From Sinohyriopsis cumingii (lineage: Eukaryota; Mollusca; Bivalvia; Unionida; Unionidae): a stretch of DNA of 64,000 bases. The DNA lies in assembly GCA_028554795.2 (NCBI GenBank), contig CM068838.1, forward strand, positions 125,929,928-125,993,927, in the 5' to 3' direction. A model generated the notes under the pieces. It had not been told where the DNA came from. It did not search any database and saw nothing but the letters and a program-made list of their open reading frames with translations. Position 1 is the stretch's first letter; each line of letters opens with the position of its first letter. Shown piece by piece: positions 1 through 9,018 of the stretch. The translations under genes were made by a program, and so were the position numbers.

Positions 1-19
1 AGGGCTGTTTTTTTGTTTG

Positions 20-419
20 CTATGGGAATCTTTTAGTTTCTAAGAATGCGATGTCCTCTGAGGATAGACTTTCTGACGATAGGTCTGCTTCTTCGGAAAG
101 AGAAGAAGAACTCTTTGGTGTCGATACGACAATCGACAAAGCCTCTCTCAGGTTCAGGTTGCTGATGCTGCTGTTGCTGCTGATGCTGCTCTCTCTGCTG
201 TTTCTGAAGTCTGTACTTCTCTGTCCATTCTTCTTTCTCCCTGTTCACTTCTTCTCTGAAGAGCTCTTCTATCAGGTCTTCAGTGACTTTTAGCATTCTC
301 ACATTCTCTATCTCTTCTGGCTTCGGTATCAGAGTGTGTCTGACCCTATGCAAATTCACGTAGGCTTCGTTTAGCTTAGCTAGTTTGGAGCACATCTTCG
401 TAGGAGGATGAGTCGACAA
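20..419 (-). pseudogene. Element A unknown Gln/His-rich, acidic-tail protein
   Basis: I do not recognise this protein. The reading frame is open from 419; the first ATG is at about 395 (MCSKLAK). A charged, probably helical segment (EELFREEVNREKEEW) leads into a Gln/His-rich stretch. Near 130-150 the open frame switches character: the frame that begins at the start codon turns into an Arg/Phe-rich tail, while the neighbouring frame reads a Ser/Glu-rich tail (SSSSLSEEADLSSESLSSED) that ends at a TAG at 20-22. The second tail looks like real coding sequence, so I infer a one-base frameshift. It is the leftmost gene seen of Element A. Confidence 0.5.
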
Positions 420-835
420 TGGATGGTTAGACTGGAGGCTACCCCGGCTTTAAAGTAAAAGCGCGGACGTGAAGGAAAAGATCCCTCCACGGTTTTCGAG
501 CCGGAACGTTCAATGAGTGCCATGAGAGGGATAGTAAGAAGTCAAAGAGCATGAATCAAGATTTCTATAGTCAAACAAACTACAAAGGCATTTTTTTTCA
601 AAACACAACATTTTTTATTCAAAATCACTTAACACTGACAAACAACTCTAACATTTTTAACAATAATCCAACAATATAACATCAAACATTTTGTTTCAAA
701 TGACAAACATTTGTTTTCCAACTCACACATTATTTTGGACAAGGCTGACAACGTTGTGAATGAAATTGTGATTTCCACTGTTGGAAGTCATTAGGCCATT
801 GATGGACACTACGTTTCCTAGCTTGAGACAAAAGA
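420..835. other. Element A intergenic spacer, AT-rich
   Basis: No gene seen. Positions 580-740 are very AT-rich, with repeated ACATTTTT/AACATTT words. On the minus strand an AATAAA signal lies at about 613-618, downstream of the protease stop, and could serve as its polyadenylation signal. Confidence 0.5.
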
Positions 836-1264
836 TTAAGCATAATGGTCACAAAAGCATTGATCTACTTTCACAGCGTTTCTAGAAGAAGAACGAGGAT
901 CAAAATGAGTCACTAAATGTTCTAAGGAATAACCCAGGCTGCGATGATGCAGAAAATACACACAATATTGTCCACACACCAAGGAATCTGTGCCTTGTAA
1001 TTTCACATTATTGAATCGGATGGTCTGAGCATTTCTTCTCATAAAGTCAATGATATCGTCTTCCAAAGGGGGCAATCCGTACGAATCGAAATATTCCACA
1101 CATCCTTCTTGAGGAAAGTAGACGGCTACCCAGTGGGTTCCTGGGAGATGACTGTCGTCCGTGTTGATCACGTAAGCTTGATGGTCTTTAGGTTTGCGAT
1201 GAGGGAGTTCATCTTTAGCACAGACGACAGGATTCCAAGAAGCCGTATACGAACTGTGGTTCAA
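836..1264 (-). CDS. Element A adenain-like cysteine protease (C5/Ulp1 fold)
   Basis: This is the maturation protease of Polinton/adenovirus-type virions, which cleaves capsid and core precursors. The catalytic triad is visible: His44 in PGTHWVAVYF, Asp60 in EYFDSYG and Cys97 in LVCGQYCVYFL, numbered from a TTG at 1264. The protein has no ATG of its own. The same frame runs upstream to a TGA at 1289-1291, beyond which the unknown gene 1289-1789 continues in the same frame. Either the N-terminus has been lost to a premature stop, or the start lies inside the upstream gene. The conserved segment before DELP (YTASWNPVVCAKDELP) is present, so the catalytic domain is nearly whole. Confidence 0.88.
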   Translation of the reverse strand: MNHSSYTASWNPVVCAKDELPHRKPKDHQAYVINTDDSHLPGTHWVAVYFPQEGCVEYFDSYGLPPLEDDIIDFMRRNAQTIRFNNVKLQGTDSLVCGQYCVYFLHHRSLGYSLEHLVTHFDPRSSSRNAVKVDQCFCDHYA

Positions 1265-1288
1265 AAGGTAATACAGTTTTTTTCTTCT

Positions 1289-1789
1289 TCACAGGTAATA
1301 ATAAGTCATCAATTCGATCCTGACATTTTGCTTGAAAATGTCTGACAAATAACCGTTTCTTCGCTTCGTCTCCCCACTCTGATTCAGGAGAGCTTCGATA
1401 CGATGGATCTCTTGAGTGGTTAATGGTGGACAAGAATGTTCACGCAAGTCTTTATACCCCTGATGCAACACGACTTCGTCCGAGATGAGACTCCAAGCTT
1501 CGTAAAGATACCCGTTCAATTTTTCTTCTTGACTCAGCATTAGGCATTTATCTTGTTGAATTTGACTGGGATGATCGTTTTGACATCCATAGCAATCTTT
1601 CTTGATCAATTCCGTCATTTTTTCGACCAAATGTTTGGCAAAACAGGAGACTAAATGGGCTTCTTGTTCTGGCCTTCTTGACTTCATCATGATAACTTCT
1701 TCTTTGTCTTGAGATTCTTCTTCCCCGGTCTCCTCACATTCCATCTTCAAAGTTTCTCCACTAGGCAAAGAGGGATAACAGTCTTCCAT
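1289..1789 (-). CDS. Element A conserved Polinton protein with CxxC-HPSQ motif
   Basis: A 166-residue protein starting at an ATG at 1789. It has an acidic N-terminus and then a Cys/His cluster (DCYGCQNDHPSQIQQDKC) that could bind a metal. I recognise this C-x2-C-x3-HPSQ pattern as typical of a small Maverick/Polinton protein of unknown function. It lies between the major capsid gene (6 bp upstream) and the protease and shares the protease frame. Near 1420 the adjacent frame also looks protein-like, so the C-terminus may contain a frameshift. Function unknown. Confidence 0.6.
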   Translation of the reverse strand: MEDCYPSLPSGETLKMECEETGEEESQDKEEVIMMKSRRPEQEAHLVSCFAKHLVEKMTELIKKDCYGCQNDHPSQIQQDKCLMLSQEEKLNGYLYEAWSLISDEVVLHQGYKDLREHSCPPLTTQEIHRIEALLNQSGETKRRNGYLSDIFKQNVRIELMTYYYL

Positions 1790-1794
1790 GGCTT

Positions 1795-3113
1795 CTAATA
1801 GTCTAGAATGACTTCTCTCAATCTGTTGATTTCTATGGTATTGTCAAATTCTGCATACTGGAGGACGTTCACTGTGTGATCTGGAGGTGGATTTGCAAAC
1901 TGAAGTTCCACACGAATCTGACTCGATTTTATAGGGTGGAAATGTCGCTGCCTTGGTCTGGAGTGAAGTCAAAACCCCACAAAGCATAGCCTCCTGCATA
2001 ATCGTCGTACGAAATACCGTGACTGGTGTTGGTTCATAACTGTCTGGTGGCTTCGTACAGGGACAAGTACGATCTCAAATAATTCTTCGCGACACCAAAG
2101 TTGGGCTCAAAGGGTCGGGTACACAAGGTCTTGCCGTCGCGACTGACTTCGATCTTGGACACATTGTAATGTTGAAACTCAAAAGGATTTTGATCGTGGG
2201 TTCCGTTGAAGGCTGAATTCCTGACGATACCAACAATCAAACGTTTGGGTAACTGTCCTTGGAACAGATGATCTTCGATCATAGATCGCTGTCCAGCGGG
2301 AATGGTGAACGTTTTCATTTCTACGCGTCGTATCGGATACTTGGCGGTCGTTCTGCTCAACGTCTGACTGACGTCGTTTCTCACTTTAGGTAACACTTCC
2401 ACACGATGCACGTAAAGTCGGGCTTCTTGAATGATAGTTTTGTATTCATTGGCATGGGCCATCAAATGGAAAGCGGCACTGCTACGATTCAGTCTCAGAC
2501 GGATATCCACCCCGTTGAGCAAATACTTTTCTTGTAACCACATGTCCAAATGCAAACGATCCATCAGTTCTAAACTTCGCCCTTGCAGAATTTTCTTACG
2601 ACGGTCGTTAAACCCCACATTGTGAGGATTGTCATCTTCTGTCAGGACTGTGTCGCTAAATGTGCCTACACCTGCCGTGTCAGGTTTCCATACCACGCAA
2701 GCATCCAGATGAGTATTCTTGGCTTCTTTTCCGTACGTCAAGAGATTTTCCAGGTAGCCACGATATGGGTAAGTATCCATGCTGCTGCTGACCAGTTTGT
2801 TATTCAAGTACAAGTCCACTTCGCTGAACAAGGAATGCATGAAATTGTTGACAGGAGCTACTCTAGCATCGCCTCCTGGATTGGTGTTGTCCGTTTTGAT
2901 CACGTTCACCTTCAAATACAGGCAACTGCTATTCAGATCGATGTAATCTTCGGGTTGTCCTTTGATTTCAAACTCGATGGGAGCGGAATCCGTCAAAGAG
3001 GAGACGGGATGAAATTCCACCCACTGGGATTCATGCATGGTCATCATGGTGGGGGGCATGGCAAACAGATCCAGTTCCGACTTGGAACAGGCGCAAGACT
3101 CTCGGTGCATCAT
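1795..3113 (-). pseudogene. Element A major capsid protein (double jelly-roll), two breaks
   Basis: This is the hexon-like capsid protein that builds the icosahedral shell. The ATG at 3113 opens a frame with the Polinton capsid signature: an N-terminal EIKGQPEDYIDL strand, KVNVIKTDNT, and NNFMHSLFSEVDLYLNNK in the first jelly roll. The long frame stops at a TGA at 2034-2036, but the same frame goes on after it with an obviously homologous segment (GGYALWGFDFTPD). A one-base frameshift near 1930 then leads into the usual C-terminal strand (SQIRVELQFANPPPDH) and a TAG at 1795-1797. The intact gene would have been about 440 residues. The next gene starts 6 bp downstream. Confidence 0.9.
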
Positions 3114-3222
3114 GTTTTTCTCTTTCTCAATAATCGAAAACGTCTAAGTCTCGAACGGTTCTTCTTTTCTTTGCCTTTCTAGCTTTAGACGTGTGAAGTC
3201 TGGTGAAAGGGTGTTTTCTTCG

Positions 3223-3552
3223 TCATCTCTTTCTGCCTTGTCCTTGCTGAATGCTTGACTCGGTAGCGTGCAGGGCATTTATAGGTGTGTCTCGTCGGCC
3301 CAAAAGGTCTTTGCCCGTTTGCAGCAAGACATTTTTGCCTGCCCTCATGAAGGCTTCTTTAGGATTTTGTTTGTCGATGATGACATTTTGGAGAAATTCT
3401 TTGCCTTGTGTCAATGCCGCATCTTTCAAGGCGTGCAATCCGCGTGTCACCATCGGTTTCAACACCGGGGCCACCGAACGAAAGGCCGATTTTAACATAT
3501 CTCCTAAACCGTGTCCTCGCTGTCGAGCAACCCCTCGGTACACTGGATACAT
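3223..3552 (-). CDS. Element A pVI-like virion protein
   Basis: A 109-residue protein starting at an ATG at 3552. Its N-terminal region reads RGHGLGDMLKSAFRSVAPVL, a glycine-led amphipathic helix like that of adenovirus pVI and its adintovirus counterparts, which binds inside hexon and helps disrupt the endosome. The rest is Lys/Gln-rich and ends in GRKR. Element B has a counterpart in the same place next to its major capsid gene (31517-31990, with GNGFGDIIGSLVTRVIPKI). The role is inferred from the helix and the gene order. The reading frame is intact. Confidence 0.7.
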   Translation of the reverse strand: MYPVYRGVARQRGHGLGDMLKSAFRSVAPVLKPMVTRGLHALKDAALTQGKEFLQNVIIDKQNPKEAFMRAGKNVLLQTGKDLLGRRDTPINALHATESSIQQGQGRKR

Positions 3553-3555
3553 GAC

Positions 3556-4480
3556 TTACGAATCGTGAGAGAACCGTTTTCGAAAATGGACTTTCACCGT
3601 GAATTTTCCTTTGGTGAATGGAATATTTTGTCCCAGATCTCCTTTTATAGTAATGTTGACCGTGTCCAAATACGACTTGCTGACAGGCAAATAGTGAGGA
3701 TGTACAAATTCGCGGTGAACGTGGTAAGTGTTTCCACCTTCCTCGTCAGTGATCGTGGCAGAATCCACTTTGAAAGGAATGACACGCAGTAACGGCACAG
3801 AGGTGTGTCCCACCACGTTGTACTCCACCACATCGGAGTACACAAACATCAAATTCAGTCCTTGGTTCAGTTCTACCGGGGCACGAAATAACTTGCTAAA
3901 AGACTCGTTTGATTGGTAATTCGTTTTTCTTGAGCATGGCCTTTCTCATGTCCATGTCTCCGCCCAACATGTCAAACAATTCAGGACAAAATAAAATTGA
4001 CACGATTTTACTCCCGTCAAATTTCATCAAGAAGCGACGAGCTGCTTTGTGGTATTGCATGGTGACATTTTTTTTGACACTTTCTAAAGCTTTCAGAAAC
4101 ACGACGTTAAACCTGGAGGTTATGGTGCTCACCAAATGTTGACCACTAAAATAATAGCCTGGAGGAACGAACAAGTGATAGGTGGTGTACTTTTGATTTT
4201 TTGTGCCAGGGGTTTTCTTGTCATATTTGCCATGGGTATCCAAGTACTGTTGCAATTGTTCGTCATAAACTTCTACATCAAAAAAGTTTTGATTGGGAAG
4301 GACATTGAGGACTTGGGTCGGGTGAATGATTTCTACTAAAGCCACTTCCCAATGGGCTTTGTGATCTAATGGGATGGTCTGATGTAATTTGGCCGTGTAA
4401 CAGCACAACGTGTTCTTGAGAAACACCTCCATGGAACTGTCACTGGGTAAGGTTAAGTAAAATTGGTTTTGGTGACTCAT
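3556..4480 (-). pseudogene. Element A penton-like minor capsid protein, frameshifted
   Basis: This is the single jelly-roll vertex protein. The first part (4480 to 3896) starts MSHQNQFYLTLPSD, contains HWEVALVEIIHPTQ and ends early. A second frame, beginning around 3905, carries the continuation (RAPVELNQ..LMFVYSDVVEYNVVG) with the usual penton motif PLLRVIPFK and ends at 3556. A single one-base indel near 3905 explains both. Its ATG overlaps the stop of the membrane protein gene 4477-4881 by ATGA, a coupled arrangement. The two parts together give about 310 residues. Confidence 0.85.
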
Positions 4481-4881
4481 AATTCCAGAGTTCTGTGGCT
4501 GTCCGAGGGGTTACTGGACGTCAGAGGCGTGTCTCCGCCCAAAATGTTGTTGTTATTGGAGTGGTGACTGACACTGGCACTGGACACAAGGTTCCCCTGG
4601 TTCCCGTTGGAAGAGAATTTCAGGGAGGGATTAGGAAGCAGGTAACCGATGCAACTGCTCAATAAAATGGTCCACAATTGTTTGTCTCCTTGTTGGAAAC
4701 TCAAATTGGCGATGGCTGCCCCGATGACACAATACACCACGAAGATTTGGCAGAAAAAGACGATTTGCATTTTAGGTACACGTTCTCCACACCACACCCA
4801 CAAGGGTTGTTTTTGTAAATCTTGCAGAGAAGAGCTAGGTGAAGGAGTGGTCGACCTAGCTGCGTCTGTGTGAAAGGGCAT
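4477..4881 (-). CDS. Element A small membrane protein
   Basis: Starting from the ATG at 4881 (MPFHTDAARS) this protein has a Ser/Pro-rich head, a hydrophobic segment (IVFFCQIFVVYCVIGAAIA) and a second one (LWTILLSSCIGYLLPNP), then a polar Ser/Asn-rich tail. The LWTILLSSCIGYLLPNP motif is, to my knowledge, recurrent in Polinton/adintovirus genomes between integrase and penton genes; its function is not known. Its stop overlaps the penton start by four bases. It probably spans a membrane twice, perhaps in the virion or in the infected cell. Confidence 0.65.
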   Translation of the reverse strand: MPFHTDAARSTTPSPSSSLQDLQKQPLWVWCGERVPKMQIVFFCQIFVVYCVIGAAIANLSFQQGDKQLWTILLSSCIGYLLPNPSLKFSSNGNQGNLVSSASVSHHSNNNNILGGDTPLTSSNPSDSHRTLEL

Positions 4882-4886
4882 GATGG

Positions 4887-5996
4887 TCACTTCTTTTTAT
4901 AGTCGATGACTTGCGAAGCGTCGATCCAAGAATCAAAACTGGGTGGATATCCTTTCCAACGTACTTTGACTTCTTTGACCCGTCGTTTGCCCACTTTACG
5001 GGTTCTGAGTTCGAGAATGCTTTCGATGTCGTACACGTCGTCTTCTCTTTTGGTGACACGTTGTAACTCGGGTAAGTAAAACGTTCCTTTGGGCACTTCT
5101 CCGTTCATGTCTTCCAATTTATAGACGGCAGGATGACGGCCATGCACTCGTCCAGTGACGCGAAACAGTTCGGTCGTCCAGTTAGGTAAGTAACCTTTGT
5201 CAAAAGTGCGTTTTGTTTTGCCAATGCGTACCCAATCTCCTACGGCCAACTCTCCACTTTTCTTGGGGACAGCCCTCGTCGGGGACGTACCAAACAGGCG
5301 CTCAAACACCAGCACTTCGTTGTCGGAAGTCACGTCTTGCGGGGCACGTCCGATGCTTCGATGGTAAGATTGGTTGTACGCTTGCACCAGGTGCGGTAAG
5401 ATGTCGATGTACTTCAGAGTGTGGTGATGCGTAAAATATTTCCACATGCGTTCCTTCAAAGTGCGTTGAAAACGTTCCACGATGCTGGCTTTGGTTTCGG
5501 GATTCTCGGTGGTAAAAAAATGAATGTCACGTTTCTTTAATTCTTTTTGGAAAGCTTGGTTCAGAAATTCGGTGCCTTTGTCCGTTTGCCATCGAAGAGG
5601 GTGACGACCGCTTTGTTTCAACACCCGTTGCAGGGCTCGCACTAACTCGCTGCTCGATTTGGAAGTCAAGGGCACGACCCAGGCAAATTTGGAAAAGACG
5701 TCGATGACACAAAACAAATATTTGTAGCCACGATTGTAGCTGGCCAAATGAGAGACATCGGCTAAATCGGCTTGCCATTGATGATCGATGCCTTCCACTC
5801 GGGTGCGACTTCTCGCAAACTTGCGTCGAATGGGTTTATGTAAAGTGTAGGTAGCTTGTTCTTGTAACTATCGTTGCACTTGAGGTAAACGGAGACTTTT
5901 CAGTCGCATTTTGGCAGCACGATACAATTTTTGAACTCCTGCGTAACCTGCAGGATGCGAGGGATCGTAGTAAATGCTGCCTAACACTTTTTCCAT
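4887..5996 (-). pseudogene. Element A retroviral-type integrase with chromodomain, one in-frame stop
   Basis: The integrase inserts the linear element into host DNA. The inferred start is the ATG at 5994-5996, followed by the typical Polinton opening YYDPSHPAGYAGVQKLYRAA. A TAG at 5868-5870 interrupts the frame about 40 codons in; the rest is open to 4887. Catalytic acidic residues are visible in QWQADLADV, RWQTDKGTEF and KASIVERF (D,D-35-E type). The C-terminus is a chromodomain (YDIESILELR, VKVRWKGYPPSFDSW), which in related elements may bind chromatin and guide integration. A TATA-like sequence at 4893-4904 is part of the final codons. Confidence 0.92.
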
Positions 5997-6010
5997 TTTG
6001 TGTTTGTGTG

Positions 6011-6629
6011 TTAATAAGGCACCCACTCTTGGAAGATGCTACTCTTTTTCTCTTGGGGTACTTTCTTGGATTGCAATGCTTTGCGTGTGCGACCAGCAAT
6101 AGGTGTCGCAGAGGAGGATGTCGGAACAGGGGATATCGGTTCTTGTTTCACTTCTGTCTTCACTTCTGTCTTCACTTTCTTTTTCTCTTGTGATGAAGAA
6201 GGGGTGGTCATCATCTTTTTAATCCATCCAATTCTGGAGGTAGGTGGTGGTGTTAACTTGCGTACTTTTTCTGGTGGAGTTTGAAACCCGTTTTCTTCTT
6301 CTTTTTCTGTCTTGGTCACTGGTAGTGGTGGTGGTGGTACTGGTGATGGTGCTGGACTTTTCATCAAGGTCTTAAAATCTTTCAGAGTGGGTAGAGCTGT
6401 TTCGTCTAAAGCTTTCTGGTGAAAGAGTTGTAGACGTTGCAAGAGTTGACCGTACTTTTTCTGTTTCGGACAAATCTTGGCGATCCATCAAGGACTGCAA
6501 TTCGTGTTGTAACTGGGACATTTCTTTCAAATGGGGATTAGGAGGTAAATGCGGGGTGCGTTGTTCTTGTCAACGATGGTATTCTATCCATCGTTTGTAA
6601 GGCACTAAAGCTAGTTTTCGTCCTTCCAT
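6011..6629 (-). pseudogene. Element A unknown protein with N-terminal LVPYKRW motif
   Basis: The ATG at 6627-6629 starts MEGRKLALVPYKRWIEYHR, then comes a TGA at 6570-6572. After it the same frame continues with a Gln/Leu-rich, likely coiled-coil stretch. A one-base shift near 6445 is needed to join it to the 143-codon segment 6011-6442, which is Pro/Lys-rich (PSPVPPPPLPV, VKTEVKTEVKQE). A short N-terminal L-V-P-x-x-R/W motif is a recurring feature of an uncharacterised Maverick protein. It has its own TATA box (6674-6683). Function unknown. Confidence 0.6.
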
Positions 6630-6673
6630 GGGGTTGTCAAGGGTCGATTCTGAGATCTTGGGACTTCCGGGGG

Positions 6674-6683
6674 CCTTTTTATC
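6674..6683 (-). promoter_or_regulatory. TATA-like box of gene 6011-6629
   Basis: GATAAAAAGG on the minus strand, 45 bp before the ATG at 6629. Confidence 0.5.
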
Positions 6684-7083
6684 TTGCTCCCATCAGTCCT
6701 CCCAACATGGTTCCCAAGACTCCTTTCAGCAGTGGGCCTAACAAGAGGGGTAAAATGCCTCCAGGTTGGACCAACATCTTCTTCTTTTGACGAAGGGAAA
6801 TTTTTTTTGGAACCATTTGGCGAAGAACGTGACGACGTTTGCCTAAGCATTGTTTCTGGTGTTTGGACAAAGGGATCGTGCCTTTCAAGACGTTCAAACA
6901 ACATTCGCACACGGTATCGATGACCTCTTTGGAAGCTGCTTGAATGAGTTTTTTTCGTAGGGGTGGAGAAGCTTTGGACAGGACAGATAACATGTCCCCA
7001 TGTTTGACTAAACGTGGAGGCAGTCCTTTCCTTTTCTTTCCTTGGGGTTGTTTAGAAGAGGGATGTTTTCTGGAGGGTGACAT
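6679..7083 (-). CDS. Element A conserved basic protein with hydrophobic C-terminus (pX/core-like)
   Basis: The frame is open and starts best at the ATG at 7083 (MSPSRKHP), 48 bp downstream of a TATA box. A Lys/Arg-rich head is followed by the segment CECCLNVLKGTIPLSKHQK and KKISLRQKKKMLVQ, then a glycine/leucine tail GGILPLLLGPLLKGVLGTML. I know this pattern (helical CE..LNVL..N/G..P, then K(K/R)..L(I/V)Q.GGFLP) as very common in invertebrate Mavericks. Its role is unproven; a DNA-binding or core virion role is a guess from the basic charge. No damage seen. Confidence 0.7.
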   Translation of the reverse strand: MSPSRKHPSSKQPQGKKRKGLPPRLVKHGDMLSVLSKASPPLRKKLIQAASKEVIDTVCECCLNVLKGTIPLSKHQKQCLGKRRHVLRQMVPKKISLRQKKKMLVQPGGILPLLLGPLLKGVLGTMLGGLMGAR

Positions 7084-7130
7084 CTTCAGGAGCACCAAAA
7101 CACTGATACCCTTACTAGGTCACAGACCTT

Positions 7131-7140
7131 TTTTATACTG
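7131..7140 (-). promoter_or_regulatory. TATA box of gene 6679-7083
   Basis: AGTATAAAAA on the minus strand, 48 bp before the ATG at 7083; it overlaps the last codons of the upstream gene. It also argues for ATG 7083 rather than any upstream non-ATG start. Confidence 0.6.
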
Positions 7141-8078
7141 GAACGCTTCGCCACTGATTGTCTTTACGTCGTATCAACTTCAGGACAGGCATGACACGTC
7201 GTGCAGGGGTAAGCAACGGACTAAATCGAGCCAGTTCTTGCTTGGACAAATCCAGTAAACTTTGTAACATGCCCGATCTTTCTTGGACTTTGATTTTGGG
7301 AGAAGGTACTTTGTGAGCAGCAGCCACTGCCGCTAAATTGGAGGGTCCTGCCATTGGGGAAGTTCTTGGGGTCATCAACGGAGAAGTTCATGGTGTGATC
7401 AACGTCTCCAAGTACTCTTCAGTTCTTGGTGTCATCAACGGAGAAGTGGATGAACTTGAGGCTGCCAAAGACGCGGTCACCGCCGTGGCAGGTCGTGGTT
7501 TGCGAGTGTAAGGTTGCGTCCTGGCCGAAATGCCTCTCTTGCGACTAGTTTTCTTCTGTGGATTTTTCTTTTCCTGGGGACTTTCTCTGTTTCTTTTTCT
7601 GGGGGCTTCTTTTCTCTTTCCGGGGTGGTGTCTGGTAAGAGGAGGGTCCCGCCACTGGAGAAGTTCTCCTTGGGGACCTGGTCTTTTTCTTCTTCTTCTT
7701 GGAGCTTCGTTTGACTTTTTTCTTGGGGATAACTTTGGGGGCATTAGGATCCCATCTTAAGAGAGAGCGAATGATGACCCTTCCTAGAGTACCGCTCCCT
7801 CCAGGTTTCAAAATGATTTGTTTTTTGGTTTGAGTGTCGATGCGGTGATGATCCAGTTGGGTCAAAGCGACTTTGTTTCGATCAAAAAAGCGTTTGGTTT
7901 GATGAGAAATCTGAATGATCCCTTGTAGTAATTGACGTGCCGTCACCGTGAACCATCGTAAGACTTCCTTGAGACTAGCTTCTAAGACACGAGCTCGTGT
8001 TTGTGGATTTTTTTCTCGACTGATGCCATACAAGGCACGAATCAATTTGACGGGAAGATGCGACTGAAGGGACGTCAT
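7133..8078 (-). pseudogene. Element A Lys/Pro-rich virion-core-like protein, broken
   Basis: The ATG at 8078 (MTSLQSHLPVK) lies 41 bp from a TATA box. The first ~120 residues include the hydrophobic-basic motif LKPGGSGTLGRVIIRSLLRW, then a long Lys/Arg/Pro/Ser tail typical of a DNA-condensing core protein. In the tail the frame shifts (the frame of 7388-7744 takes over), and a TGA at 7388-7390 interrupts that frame. It then reopens (7133-7378) to a final conserved-looking segment (LLTPARRVMPVLKLI). A short duplicated phrase (TSPLMTPRT) lies on both sides of the TGA, which supports reading across it. Role inferred from composition only. Confidence 0.55.
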
Positions 8079-8080
8079 GT

Positions 8081-8557
8081 TCAAAATGTGTGTGAGACAG
8101 ACATAAAGGGTCTGAGGATTTTATAGATTTTTTTTTTGTGGAATGAAGTTAAGTCGAGGACGGAGACGTGTACAGGACAGGCCCTCCGTCTTGGCACCAG
8201 TGGTGAAACCATGTCGTCGAAAATGACCAAATGGGTTTGACGGGAGTCAGAGACGATGCCGTCGTCTTCTTTTGGAATGCCTTCCACAAACACGATGGAA
8301 TCGCCTTGACTTTCTCGCAAGAGGCTGTGCGCCGATTGCCACTCTTTGTAACACCACACGATGCGTTGAGGTGGACGATCGATCAAATGATGTGTATGTT
8401 CGATCAAGCGTTTGACGAATTCGGTTTTGCCTGAACCGCCAGGTCCAGCAATGAGCATGTTAAAGGGATGGCGAAGATACAAAGCCTCCCAACTGGCACG
8501 ATCTAAGTGTTCGTCGATGACTTTGACAGTGGAGGAAGAGGGAGCAGAGGTAGCCAT
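8081..8557 (-). pseudogene. Element A packaging ATPase (FtsK/HerA, A32-like), truncated
   Basis: This motor would pump DNA into the capsid. The ATG at 8557 starts a protein with Walker A (AGPGGSGKTEF) and Walker B (HLVIFDDM). Soon after Walker B the sequence loses similarity (SPLVPRRRACPVH..) and stops at 8081, giving 158 residues instead of the ~220-250 usual for this family. The sensor and arginine-finger half is absent, so I infer a deletion plus frameshift. The stop overlaps the neighbouring gene region by a few bases. TATA box at 8603-8612, 46 bp upstream. Confidence 0.85.
8118..8126 (-). promoter_or_regulatory. TATA box of the core-like gene 7133-8078
   Basis: CTATAAAAT on the minus strand, about 41 bp before the ATG at 8078, inside the degraded end of the ATPase frame. 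Confidence 0.6.
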
Positions 8558-8602
8558 AGTGTGAGGAATGTCACTTGTAACACGAAAACAAACAAGACGA
8601 GA

Positions 8603-8612
8603 GTTTATATAC
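8603..8612 (-). promoter_or_regulatory. TATA box of the packaging ATPase gene
   Basis: GTATATAAAC on the minus strand, 46 bp before the ATG at 8557. Confidence 0.6.
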
Positions 8613-8627
8613 TTTTTTCAGGACACG

Positions 8628-8633
8628 TTTATT
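8628..8633 (-). terminator. Polyadenylation signal after the membrane protein gene
   Basis: AATAAA on the minus strand, 8 bp past the stop at 8641 and only ~15 bp before the next gene's TATA box, showing tight packing. Confidence 0.55.
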
Positions 8634-8640
8634 GAATGTT

Positions 8641-8986
8641 TTAAACATGAATACGAAAGACAAAAATACGTAAAAGCCAAAGGCTTAAGTACAACGATAA
8701 AAGGCATATGATAACCATCAACGTGGAATAAATACAAGTGTCTGTACAACATGTTTTGGGTAATGTTCTGACCAGTTCTATAGGGGGTAAGGTCACACAA
8801 GTGTCCTCCCGAAAGGGTCTTTCAGGCCTGTCCACGACAGTCCTGTCCTGGGTGACGGGTTCTTCTGGTACTGTCACTAACACAGGTTGAAAAGTTGCAA
8901 GGCTCACAATCGCATTCCACTTCAGAAGCCCCAAACTTGAATTGTGCCTTTCTAAACTTGTTTTGTGTTTCTCTGAAAGTATTCAT
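8641..8986 (-). pseudogene. Element A single-pass membrane protein, frameshifted
   Basis: The ATG at 8986 (MNTFRETQNKF) opens a frame with a Cys cluster (ECDCEPCNFSTC) that closes early. The adjacent frame continues (TVVDRPERPF..) into TCCTDTC and one strong hydrophobic segment (STLMVIICLLSLYLSLWLL) near the C-terminus at 8641. A one-base indel near 8830-8890 joins them. A TATA box (9040-9052) lies 54 bp upstream inside the end of the polymerase gene, and an AATAAA (8628-8633) just after the stop. Unknown function; probably membrane anchored. Confidence 0.5.
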
Positions 8987-9018
8987 CTTGTTCGCTTGGT
9001 CTTGGTAGTCACAATGAA

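Noticed and set aside
4893-4904. TATA box for the membrane protein gene 4477-4881
   Set aside because: It is only about 12 bp from the ATG, outside the 41-54 bp spacing of the others; it may be just the DYKKK codons of the integrase end.
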